Source of the DNA: Saxidomus purpurata
Lineage: Eukaryota > Mollusca > Bivalvia > Venerida > Veneridae
Assembly: GCA_022818135.1 (NCBI GenBank)
Contig: JAFMSR010000015.1
Location: 34,627,239 to 34,691,238, forward strand
Direction: 5' to 3'
DNA: 64,000 bases
The position numbers and the translations under genes were made by a program. Below are positions 36,501 through 46,662 of this stretch, piece after piece (the stretch's first letter is position 1; each line of letters starts with the position of its first letter). The notes beneath the pieces were generated by a model. It saw only the letters and a list, made by a program, of their open reading frames with translations. It did no database searches and was not told where the DNA came from.

Positions 36501-39500
36501 ATTATCACCCTGTCCCTTAGTGTTAATCAACATGGTGGAAAGAATTTCATAGTCACATAAAGACATTTTTGTAAAAATATTTTGAAATCAAGCTCATGGT
36601 TTGCAATCATAATCGTTTTTATTGTTTTAATGTTTCTCCTTTTGTTTGCCATGACAACGGAGTTCTGCATGAATTAACCAGACATGAAGGGATCTAACAG
36701 AGGCCTGAAGCAATTATTTGTATCAACACACTACACTATATGCTAAATAAACCCAATACACAAAGGAACTTACAACACGACTATTAATCAAGGGTATTAT
36801 CAAGTCTTACAAGATTGAAGCTGGTAAAGCACAAACATAAAACAGGAATTCTTTGGTGTTCATCTTTCTTTCAAAAAGATCACCAAAAAAGTCAAAATAT
36901 TAATCTTTCAAAGAGGAAATAGTCAGTGCTGTACTTGAACCAAACTTTTACACGCATATGGTAAAAAAAATCCGATTACATGTACAAGTTGGTAATCCAT
37001 TCAAAATTTGCAGTAATAAATCTGTGACACTCTGTATGTTGTATAAATGAAACTGTAATCTCCCGCGGCTTGAAATAAACGGTATACATTACAAGACTGA
37101 CTCATGAAGAACATGTACTCACCCTACAGCTTGTGAGACCTCCTGGAATGCTAACAGGTCGTACTTTCTTAGTAGATCTGACTTGGGCATCTGACCCTAG
37201 GTACAAAAGTAGTTTACATAATTATTTCAAGAAGCCCATATGCTTGAAAGGTTGAAAGGTTTATAAACAAGCAGCTGAACAACAGCCATAGTTTATTTGT
37301 CTGCTTTCAGGATATTATTTCGATTCTTACATGACTATATACATAAAAAAGAAAAAGATAGAAAGGCTGTGGGTTCCCTTTTATCCTGATATTTACTAGC
37401 ACATCATACAATGTGATGTCATTTATCCCAAAGTGTATGAAAACTTTGTTTATTGCAGAACATACAATAGAATTTCTTCTCTAATGTAACAAACAGAATA
37501 AGTCATGTTAGAGTAAGATATATTCAGAACCGATAACTGTCTGTTTAATACATGTATACAGCAAAAATTACCATACCAGTAACATCTTGACAGGAACAAG
37601 GTACTGTAGAATCAATTTCTTATTCTTGATACTTTTCTTGTGGCATCTCTCAAATGCAAATGTGAGATATTCATCAGCTGAAAATTCAATGTGTTAACAA
37701 TGTAAATGGAATTTTGAAGGGAATGTTAAATCTTCAACACAAGAAAAAAAAAAACAACAGAAATGCCATTTTCATGTTAAAGTAATTCTCACTTTGACCA
37801 TTATCTATACCTTTAAAGGCATCACTAGCTTTTAGGTGTTTCGTTCGCAAAGTGGTTAATGTCACTGACATTACGGTCTTTTAACTATCCCAGGAAACCC
37901 ATGTGACACCATAGTAGATGCATTTTTTACACTGATATCTGTACTTTGAATTAATATAAACATCAAAGTCTTTCTTTATATGCGAGAGGTGTCATATCTG
38001 CAAATGCTTAAATAAATGCTGGTTTCAAACTGATCAGACATGTCTATAGCGGGGATCAAACATGTAAACACTAATCAGGCTGTTGATTACAAAGTTCTAA
38101 AATTCACCTTTTTTAAAATCTCCATCAAACATGGCCTTCTGTCCAACATAATACCTGAAAACATAGAAACCATAGAAGCTGTTAATCATTTATGTCTTTA
38201 AGAAAAACCTCAATTACAATAGACAATTCACTGATTTTAGGCCTATACATGTATATCTATAGAAAGTGACATAAAATGTCACTAGAAGCTACAGTCCAAA
38301 CACAAGCTAAAAATGATCATTCTGACCATTTCAAAAGTCATATCTCTTGCAGGTATGGTTTGGTCTGAAAGAGTAAGAAAGAGTAAGAAAGAGAAATGGG
38401 ATATATCTACGTGTAGATTTGATGTTTAAGTAATGTGAAAATACGTGTACTGCTGAAATAACTTGTATCACATTGCAACTAAAACAAATCTGTATTTGTA
38501 AACAAACTAGTATGACTTGATTTCAAAAGTACTTGCTCACTTTATGTGCACTTTAAAGAATCATACTTTATGTGCACTTTATACAGTTGTTTAAAGATCA
38601 CTTCCGAGATATTCTTTTCACACACAAACACTACGTAACCTTTTATGGAATTGATTTTCTGTTTGTTTCCTTGAGTAACAAAAACAGTGTATGTTAAAGT
38701 GATACAGTACTTCAATGTATTCAGTTAGTGACTGTGTATTTCAGCAATATTACTGCATTGAGACCCTTGTCTTACCTAAACGTAATGAGATGCGATAAGC
38801 TGAATTTGTCCTTCATTGGTAAACTGTCAACTGCACGAATCAATGGCTTACATAAGTGTAGCTTGTTGATCTGGAAAACAGACATCATAAAATATATTGT
38901 AAATGGTAATTTTCTTGTAACAAAAATTTGGCGATTATAGTTTATACTAATTTATTTTAGCTCGATTGTGAAGAAAGCTTGCAGCTTATCGAGTCACTCT
39001 CGAGTCCGTTTCCTGGTAAAACCAGTACTTATGAGGAGGTAGTCATGACCCCAGTGGGACTCGAATCCGCAACCTCCAGGATGAGCAGCCGACACCTTAA
39101 CCTCTACACCACCGCTCCCCTAAATTTGTGGATTTGTAGATTTTAAATTCACAAAAGGAATATTCTCTAATTGTAAAACCATTGAAATGAATCTTTCGTC
39201 AAAAATATTACCTTATTTACAGTATACTAACAGTTTGTATTGTATAATATTTGTTGACCTTGAATATATATTCATAAATATACTCTCAGTGGCAAACTGG
39301 TAGCCTATACAAAAGTAATGTTAAGAGACAGTCATTTATCATAACTGTATGAATAACTGTGGGAACAAGTCATTGATTAAACACTGCTTAGAACATTAAC
39401 TTTTTCAAATTTATTTACTGGATACATAGTGCTAGTTGGTACAGTCAACCCTGCCATTGTGACCACCTGAGTTAAGCAACAACCCAACATATGCAACCAC

Positions 39501-42500
39501 TTCATATTGCCTTTTTATGCTCACTTGTTATCTAAGATCATAGCAATTTACCCTGAGTTAAGAGACCATTGTTTCAGCTTCCCCTGTGGTCGCTTAAGAC
39601 AGGTTTGACTGTAGTCCTTAGACCTTAATTTTCACCAGCAAAAACACTAGCAAAGCAATGAAACTTCAGATTAACAAACACAGGTTCTTACATATCAATA
39701 AATTACTTTCATAGCCAGATTAAAGACTGGACAAGAAAAAAAATGTACACAAATATGTTACTAGACACATGGTGAAGGAATTAATCTAAGCTCACCTATT
39801 TGCAATGTATTATTCTTCATATTAAAGGGTCAACTTTAGAAAATAAGAATTTTGATCAACAGTGAGTTTTCATCTTTATTGACAGATTGCAGGAAGTGCG
39901 TAGTGAAGTTGTTCTTTCATTCCTTTTGTCCGTGCAATCAGGAAATTGAGTACAGTATAAAGCCTGTATGGTATGTAACATAAAAGCAACAAAATGTCTA
40001 CTAGTGCCAGAGAGCTACTTTGAAACTAGTATGTACATGTTTCATACCTTAAAGTATATTTTGAAGAGCTGATTCACAAGATTCAACATTCCCCATTTTT
40101 TTGTGTCTTCTATTGCAGCACGACTGAAAATATAACAAAAACTCTGTTACTATGGCAACAAACTTGCTATAAACACAATAACAACTCAACGACAGAACAT
40201 CCCTTTATATCAACATGCCTGAAATCTTCATACCAAATGCATTGCGATTTGGACAAGGCGGGTGCATGTAATTAAGTTTTGCCATGTATTAACTGTGATA
40301 TATCATTGCTATATCATCTATTAAATAAACAACTGTTTCACAAAAATTACACAATTAAGTTGATGGGAAGTGTTAGACGTAAACTGTTTAGGATGAAATA
40401 CTCTTACAGTAGATGAATAGAGAATTCAAAATTCTAAAATCAAAATGAGTGCGAGTTTATGCTGAGCTACTTCGCCTGAAATTTGTCATAGAAGTATGTC
40501 TTTCTCAAATGAATAAGATTCACCATACCATAAAAACAATAAGAAATCATGTTATCTAGTAATCTACATCTGAAAACATACAAGTTTAAACGAATGCAAA
40601 AGACTTTTATTTTTATACAAGGTGTTGTGTATCAGCTATCAGTTTGTTGTTGACATATAAGTTGGAACAGTAACAATCTTAAAAATCAAACTTTAACTTT
40701 AAAAAAAAGTTTCCAACATGGATTACGTTTCAAATAATTGCAAGCTGTACAGAAATATTATCTTTGCCGTTCATACGTCAACAATAATGTGAGACAATAA
40801 AGACTGAATACATGGCTGCTGATTTTATCCAGTTTGACAAGAAAACTGAAAAAATATGGATTTGCCAAAACTTATCTTTTTATACATTTTTGTACTTTCT
40901 AACTCTTACTGAATAAACTCTTGCCATCTCAGCACCAACTATATATTTTCTACCTCCTTACATGAGCAATTATAAGCCAAGCCACATACTTATCACTGGC
41001 ACAGACTCTGAAGCATCCCATGAGAATTTCCGCCGCCTTTTCCAACCTCTCCCCATACTTTCCCTTCCCTTGCCGCACAGCCTGTTGGTCTGCCTAAAAA
41101 CAGCACTATAATAAACCAGCTTTTTATAAACAAAAGTACATTTTCATGAATAAAACATTCAAGTTTTTCCAGTCCTTTCAACCACACAAAAAGGTATCCA
41201 CTGCATCAAGAATGGTGCTTATATATCAGTGGTCAGATTAAACACACAGTTTAGAGTCCAACCTGTGAACAGAGACCACTGGCTGCAAGAAGCTGAAGTG
41301 GTTTTTCCTAACGTGTTGTCTTTATTCACAAAAATCTTCTTTTAACAAGGATAATAGCCAGTAATACCTAGCTACAGTGTTTGTATATAATGTCATAAGA
41401 TGCTATTAGAATGCATAGCCAGCATCATCATCGTAACATCTTTATAATCATCACCTCAATTCTACTCCTCCATCGTCACAGTGATACATGTATAAGACTA
41501 TTAGTTTCTTATATGAGCACGAGGTTCAGATCGAAATATCCGTCTCTGAGGGTAACTGTTTTTGCGGGAACGCGGCTCTGCCGAGTTCCGGCGAAACAGT
41601 TACCCGAAGGGACGGATATTTCCATCTGAACCAAGTATCTCATGGAAGAAACTTTTTCTTGCATACCGTCTTGCACTTTGAAATAGATATTTAAAAACAA
41701 ACTTACCGAAATGATGCATTTTGATATAAAAACAAACATTCTTTAGATGTTATGTATGGGAAAGTGACGTCACATTGTTTATAACGTTACGTCACAAGTA
41801 AGCACGTAAGTCGTCTTACACGGGGGGTGTAAGATGAGATTTTCCAGCACTGGTAAAAACTGCAGATATCCCCATCTGGTATGCAAGAATATAAGAGTAT
41901 AATACTATCTTGTAAATAAAGATGTTCCGAAAAACAGCAGAAACATGTCTGAGTATATGCATTACATTGAACAATACATAAACACTGTACTACTGAAATA
42001 TTTTAACTTTTTTTCAAGTAATTCCTACTGCTTTTATACACTATTACAGAGCAAACTCTGTCAGTTTTCAGTTTTAGTTACACTGTTAAGTAGTTACACT
42101 GTTGACAGTTACACTGTTGAGTAGTAACACAGCTTCAACTTCAGTTTTCCAGTGCAACAGCTACACAATGCTTTAAACTTACCTTGTTGGCAAAGAGTCT
42201 GAGATCTAAACAAATAGCAAACAGGAGAGGTAGTGACCAATTCTCATCTTTCTGACTCTGAAATATCTTTGTAAATGATCTGTTTATAGTTAAAGAAAAC
42301 AATCATAAATCAAAGATTCACTGCCACACAGCCATGGTTGAACCTGAAATAGATTTACATCTTTGTTTATTCTATACGAGTTATGATTGTGCTGTATTCA
42401 TTTAAACTGAAACACAGCTTTCACATCTGGTAAACAACTGAACCTGTTGTCTGACCAAAGTGGTTGCTTAAAAAAGATGTATTAACAGTTACTGTGACTT

Positions 42501-44363
42501 TGTTTGACTTTTTAAGGCAGATGGCTGCTTAATACAGCTCACTTCTTCATGGTGGTTCATCCAGCAAGATCATTGGATATCCACACATCTTTTATCACTA
42601 TGACATTTCTATGCATGTCTTGTTTTGCCACTTCAAGTTATGAACATATAAAGCTGAAGGTAAATCATGAACCTGTCTGCAGGCAACAGTCACAAAACCA
42701 CTTAGTGTGAAAATTTCAAAGACTGTCCCATAAGCAAAATGCTTAGCACACTTGCTTTTTACACGCGCAGCCTTGGTTTGACAGCTATCTTGGGTACATG
42801 TACACTGAACCGGTTTAAAAACACAAAAGTGGCAAAAAAATATTTATCTTAACAGTGTTATCGTGTTTCAAATTTATCCAAATTTCATACACAACAAAAA
42901 CAATATGAAATTGAATTCTTGTAAAAGTTTCAATAATTCATCGCAAAAAATGACTACAATGAAATAAAAACAATAGCGTCATTCAAATAAAAATGTTCAA
43001 TAGGGGAAATCTTTGTGTTTCTAAATTGGTTAAGTGTAATAGATGAGATGGTTATAAGACATCAGATCAGACCAGACAGTTAGGGTCTGTTTAGGGTCTC
43101 TCATTTCCCTCCCTCTGTAAGACCTTTATATGCCACGTTCTCTGTATATTGTTCCATAGGTAACACCAGCTTATATATCAGCCGCAGTTATGTTATACAA
43201 GGATACTGTACAATGAATGACTGGCAGGTATAAGCCTCTATGAAATCATGGTTCCCTACAGCCCAGCAACATCTGTAAACAGAAAAATACTCAACACTTT
43301 ATCACACTCTTTGACTAATGTTCCTTTAAAAGTACTGGTTAACAAAATTAACTCAGACAAATGTAAATGCTCTTCAGCCTATGGTGTTCAATAGCTATTT
43401 GCAGAACAGTACACAATTGTATCTTCCTTATAGAAACAAATCTGAACTGAGCGGTGAACTGAATTGACAGAAAAAGTTCAAGACCTGTAAACACAATGTC
43501 AAACTTTACAGCATTTCCTGTCACTCACTAAGTCCTTTGGAGCCATATCCTTCTAGACTTGGGACAACATACAGCAAAACTTTCTAAACTGGAAAAAGTA
43601 CATCCATCAGTTGCATTTAAGTTTCTTAATAGTGTAAAATATACATGACTTTAGATGCTCACCTGAGATGTGCTGCTACCAAATCTTCCCAAGGAGGTTC
43701 AAACATTCTACCAACCATTGTCTCTGGACTTTCTAGCTGTAGTCGGGGATTTGCAACATGGGGATGGTTGAAACCCAGTAACTCCTGCAATCAAATTACA
43801 AATGGTACAAATGTGAGTTCAAACTTTTCAAATTTATGTTCATTTTTAACCATTGATTTTTTTAAATAACAAGTCATTCTGGCACTAAATCAGTTACAGC
43901 TTACAAGTGGTGAGGAACATGTTTGTATTTTCTATACATGTATTCTATGCTTTGTTTCCAGTGTGTTCAGTCCCTAATAATATACAATATGACAGTCTGT
44001 TTCATTTCTTGTGCATATTAGAGACTGCCTAAAAAGCTGTAACCCTCTGTCCCTCTAGTATTACACTTTACTTGTATTACTTCAATAAAGATTTACTCAA
44101 TAATGCTACCACAGACAATATTGTGAATTCAGTACATTCTACATGTATTTCTGTTGGTACCGTCTGTACTCAAATCAAATTATTTAAGTGTTCTTTTATA
44201 AAGATGTTTCAACATATTCCTATATTCTTGTATCAAATCAAATTATTTAAGTGTTCTTTTATAAAGATGTTTCAACATATCCCTATATATTCTTGTATGT
44301 AATGTTGAGTAGATTTCTTACCCCAGCCTTCTCCCCATCATATTGCTGTAAACTGTCATATAG
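33422..44363 (-). CDS. PCID2: PCID2, PCI domain-containing protein 2 (TREX-2 subunit), nearly complete
   Basis: The 13 exons, in transcript order, are: 44322-44363, 43663-43784, 43207-43272, 42183-42279, 40990-41093, 40048-40123, 38776-38870, 38108-38154, 37577-37677, 37123-37196, 35862-35987, 34659-34782, 33422-33511. Total 1164 bp, 387 residues plus stop; human PCID2 is 399 residues, so only about 12 N-terminal codons are missing. Every junction has GT-AG and the phases chain without conflict. PCID2 (yeast Thp1) pairs with GANP and DSS1 in the nuclear-pore TREX-2 complex that exports mRNA; its C-terminal PCI/winged-helix domain binds nucleic acid. Recognisable stretches are [53 protein letters not shown] and [20 protein letters not shown]. 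The initiating exon was not found and may lie far upstream. Introns hold SINE, MITE and foldback insertions. Confidence 0.95.
33885..34300. repeat. Degenerate dispersed repeat in PCID2 intron
   Basis: Begins GGGGCATAATTTTGCC. It shows two diverged tandem units about 165 bp apart (AAAATTCA(T/G)G ... ACTCGA ... TTTTTCA(T/C)TGAC ... AGAAGA). Likely remnant of a Helitron-like element; the + strand frame 34126-34374 is a by-product. Confidence 0.4.
34659..34782 (-). CDS. PCID2: PCID2 exon 12 of those mapped
   Basis: 124 bp, phase 2 in, phase 0 out. Encodes [20 protein letters not shown] then [21 protein letters not shown], part of the winged-helix of the PCI domain. Donor GTGAGT. Confidence 0.95.
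35423..35743. mobile_element. TTAA-flanked MITE, copy 3
   Basis: 321 bp with TTAA directly outside both ends (35419-35422, 35744-35747). Starts AGTTCCAGGACC and ends GGGACT, with the TTTATTTGTACCAAAAACAT core shared with copy 2. It lies in a PCID2 intron 119 bp from exon 35862-35987. Next to it is a 29-bp tandem duplication (CATCCATCTGATTTTATTGG...). Confidence 0.72.
35862..35987 (-). CDS. PCID2: PCID2 exon 11 of those mapped
   Basis: 126 bp, phase 2 to 2. Encodes [18 protein letters not shown] then [20 protein letters not shown] and FKKV, the core PCI helices. Acceptor ATTGCAG, donor GTAAGTA. Confidence 0.95.
37123..37196 (-). CDS. PCID2: PCID2 exon 10 of those mapped
   Basis: 74 bp, phase 0 to 2. 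Encodes [20 protein letters not shown] then SQAV. Acceptor CTAG, donor GTGAGTA. Confidence 0.93.
37577..37677 (-). CDS. PCID2: PCID2 exon 9 of those mapped
   Basis: 101 bp, phase 1 to 0. Encodes [20 protein letters not shown] then [16 protein letters not shown]-like helices leading to the PCI fold. Donor GTATGG. Confidence 0.94.
38108..38154 (-). CDS. PCID2: PCID2 exon 8 of those mapped
   Basis: 47-bp small exon, phase 2 to 1, encoding [15 protein letters not shown]. Acceptor TTTTCAG, donor GTGAAT. Confidence 0.93.
38776..38870 (-). CDS. PCID2: PCID2 exon 7 of those mapped
   Basis: 95 bp, phase 0 to 2. Encodes [16 protein letters not shown], then a stretch more diverged than the human one ([15 protein letters not shown]). 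Acceptor GTTTTCCAG, donor GTAAG. Confidence 0.94.
38949..39121 (-). mobile_element. tRNA-derived SINE in PCID2 intron
   Basis: On the minus strand the head (about 39121 downward) has an A box TGGTGTAGAGG and a B box GGATTCGAGTCC. A non-tRNA body with ACTCGAGAGTGACTCGAT follows, then an AT-rich tail CGAGCTAAAATAAATTAG. This is the normal layout of a tRNA-derived SINE. Confidence 0.72.
40048..40123 (-). CDS. PCID2: PCID2 exon 6 of those mapped
   Basis: 76 bp, phase 2 to 0. Encodes [20 protein letters not shown] then KIYFK, nearly identical to vertebrate PCID2. Acceptor ATTTTCAG, donor GTATGA. Confidence 0.95.
40990..41093 (-). CDS. PCID2: PCID2 exon 5 of those mapped
   Basis: 104 bp, phase 0 to 2. 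Encodes [20 protein letters not shown] then [14 protein letters not shown]. Two AGs are possible at the acceptor; only the upstream one (TTTTTAG) fits the phase-0 end of the preceding exon. Confidence 0.94.
41523..41632. mobile_element. Foldback hairpin element in PCID2 intron
   Basis: The sequence from GGTTCAGAT to ATCTGAACC is one long imperfect hairpin of about 110 bp. The arms contain GAAATATCCGTC and GACGGATATTTC, then GGGTAACTGTTT and AAACAGTTACCC, around a short GC-rich loop. Typical of a foldback MITE. A TGACGTCA word lies 133 bp further on, at 41765-41772. Confidence 0.7.
42183..42279 (-). CDS. PCID2: PCID2 exon 4 of those mapped
   Basis: 97 bp, phase 2 to 0. Encodes [20 protein letters not shown] then [12 protein letters not shown], matching the vertebrate ENW-LP and LDLR-FAN motifs. 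Acceptor TATAAACAG, donor GTAAGT. Confidence 0.94.
43207..43272 (-). CDS. PCID2: PCID2 exon 3 of those mapped
   Basis: 66 bp, phase 2 to 2. Encodes [20 protein letters not shown] then V; the [11 protein letters not shown] core is conserved. Acceptor CTGTTTACAG, donor GTATCC. Confidence 0.93.
43663..43784 (-). CDS. PCID2: PCID2 exon 2 of those mapped
   Basis: 122 bp, phase 0 to 2. Encodes [20 protein letters not shown] then [20 protein letters not shown]. The [10 protein letters not shown] signature is diagnostic. Acceptor TTGCAG, donor GTGAGC. Confidence 0.95.
44171..44298. repeat. 63-bp tandem duplication beside a PCID2 exon
   Basis: CAAATCAAATTATTTAAGTG onward is repeated twice (44171-44233, 44234-44298) with a few differences near the end. 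It ends about 23 bp from exon 44322-44363, on that exon's donor side. Confidence 0.85.
44322..44363 (-). CDS. PCID2: PCID2 first mapped exon
   Basis: 42 bp, phase 0 to 0, encoding [14 protein letters not shown], corresponding to about residues 13-26 of vertebrate PCID2. Acceptor TTCATTACAG, donor GTAAGAA. A separate first exon with the start codon must lie upstream (higher coordinates) but could not be identified. Confidence 0.85.
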
Positions 44364-45483
44364 CTGTAATGAAGAAAAAAAATTGCCGTTACCATGGTTA
44401 CGTTTTTCACAAATTCACAAATCAGTGATATCAGACTCTGTAAGAAATTCATTGTTTACAAACATCTGATTTAACCACTGACAAATAAATTCACATTTTA
44501 TATTTCTACAGACTCCACTTAACTAAACAAATGGATGCAATATAAATGTACAGATGTGGTTAATAAAAGTAGATTTAGTTAATTCTTCATTGGCAATCTA
44601 GTACAGTACATCCAATATTTGAATTTGAGTTTAAAAATACACTCTAGATTTTAGGATTACATGTATTGTACATGTACTTCTGTGTTGGCTTGTAATTTGC
44701 TTATTTAGATCATCACTTTCTTTTTGTGTTGTGTTTACATATAGCAAAAAGAATTGATAAAAGACAAAACAGTTTCCAACTTTATGAGTGTTTTTGGTGT
44801 TCACAAGTGAAATGAAATTGATATTTCACTGAAACAAACAAATTTTCTTTTTATTTTATGTTTTCTTCACAAAATAATCAGGAAAATTTGGAATCATAGT
44901 ATTTCCATTCCCCAGGAGAACCCCATGATATTAAGAACCACATTACTTCCATCATTACTGATCGAGCAACAAAAGTAGTTCTAAAGTTTATTTCAGATAA
45001 AAATATTTGAAATGTCATAGCTAACTGTATCATCCAATGAAACTGAAACATCAATTTATAAAATATAAATTCTAACACTACTGAAGATTTCTCCCATGTA
45101 GGCAAAGAAGGATTTGAGCGTGATGTACCTACCAAGTATATCACTCTAGGCATCCGGAACTATTTTTGACTGCTGAAATTCCCTCATGCGTAATTTTCAC
45201 ACAACTACTACGAGTGTGCATGGGCTAATACTCTTGGATTGGTGTATTGTTGTGAATGAATTCACGTGATTTAAAACAAATGGTTGTAAAACTTTCTGCA
45301 CTTCCAGTATCGCCATCAATATCATCAACAACAAATATAAGACAAATAGCGTTTTATTTGAGGAGTAAAAAAAAACAGCCAAAATTTCACGAAATGCATG
45401 GAAAACTACAAGTTTCAAAACAGCGACTTCATGTAAGCGCAGCAAATAGTACCCCATCGAACATTATATAGTTTAAATTAATG
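44364..45483. other. PCID2 upstream region or first intron
   Basis: No supported exon. Minus-strand frames 44878-45153 and 45197-45457 do not resemble the PCID2 N-terminus. Confidence 0.45.
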
Positions 45484-45905
45484 TGTTAGAATGGAAATAG
45501 ATTTCACTTTTGAGGGATATACTGGTTATTCTAACGCAGTACCGATGTAACGTCGTTTCTGATTGGTGACGTTGTTTAAATTTGCGACTATTAAATAACG
45601 TATATATAGTCGCAAAATTCGAAACGGCGTTTTAATTATCCCATTCAGACACACTGTGCGTTAGAAAAGGGATAACTATTTAGTGATTTTGATATTAGCG
45701 ACAGTATATACGGTTTTAATGGTCGCAAACAGTTTTAACAGCTCCGGCTAACGCCGTCGCCATTAAAAATATTTGCGACCATTAAAAACCGTATATACAG
45801 TTGCAAATATCAAAATTACAAAACAGTTATTCCTATAGTATATCACTGTTTGTCGTGTACATGCTTCGAAATTAATCACTCAGGCCCTCGGCCAGATGTT
45901 CTAAC
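45484..45905. mobile_element. Foldback element with nested hairpins
   Basis: A strong inverted repeat has arms at 45686-45729 and 45772-45816 (ATTTTGATATTAGCGAC / GTTGCAAATATCAAAAT; ATATACGGTTTTAATGGTCG and its complement). Outer weaker arms contain GGATAACT and AGTTATTCC. The outermost words GTGTTAGAATGG and ATGTTCTAACATA suggest ends near 45484 and 45905, but those limits are uncertain. Confidence 0.6.
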
Positions 45906-46513
45906 ATATGGATACTTCTGTGGCTACTCTTTTGTTAATGAGTATCATTATTATGACATTAAAGAAATTTAACCTATTGTTGCTATAGCCACCTGAATAT
46001 CCAAATGAATGCTCAGACAGACAGATGGTGAGATTTTAAGATGCCCACCTTTGGGGAAATAACAATACAATTACATTTTTTTTCATTTGTGATTTTCATG
46101 GTCTCATTAATTTTTTGAGGACTTGTTGGTAAATCCACCATATACAATAAATTATATTATTCTATATCTATTTTATAAATCCAATCATGAATGTTTATTT
46201 GCAACACGTGACCATACAATATATTACCATATTGCACGCATGTGAGTACAAAAAATCCTGTATTTTTTCCATATTTGGACAATTCAACAGTCCCATGTTA
46301 AACATAGGATAAAGCCTGAAATGCGTGAAAATGATCCGAATGAAAACCGGGTGAAGTAGGCGCTCTATGTACAGAGAGTTTGTTTAAGTGTCTTGAAATC
46401 AGGATTATTTGTCGTTTCCTTGTATTAAACACAAAAACAAGAAAAAGGCAGAAATACAATATTCAGTGAATCATTTTTAATTTAAACTAAAATAAAATAG
46501 ATATAGAATAAAA

Positions 46514-46662
46514 AGGTTATTTAACATTGTACTGTACAATACAGAGATATATTTGGACGATTACCCAGCTGAGAAAACCATATTGGACGAGCTGCTAATT
46601 TTCTCAGCTGGGTACTCGTCCAAATATATCTCCGTATTGTACAGTACAATGTTAAATAACCT
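46514..46662. mobile_element. 149-bp near-perfect foldback hairpin
   Basis: Arms of about 65 bp, from AGGTTATTTAACATTGTACT to its complement AGTACAATGTTAAATAACCT. They are separated by a loop of about 20 bp, with only a few mismatches. No protein; probably a MITE of the foldback type. Confidence 0.8.

Noticed and set aside
39047..39121. Second tRNA-like sequence (minus strand)
   Set aside because: Boxes are good but it is the head of a SINE; no acceptor-stem pairing fits a functional tRNA.
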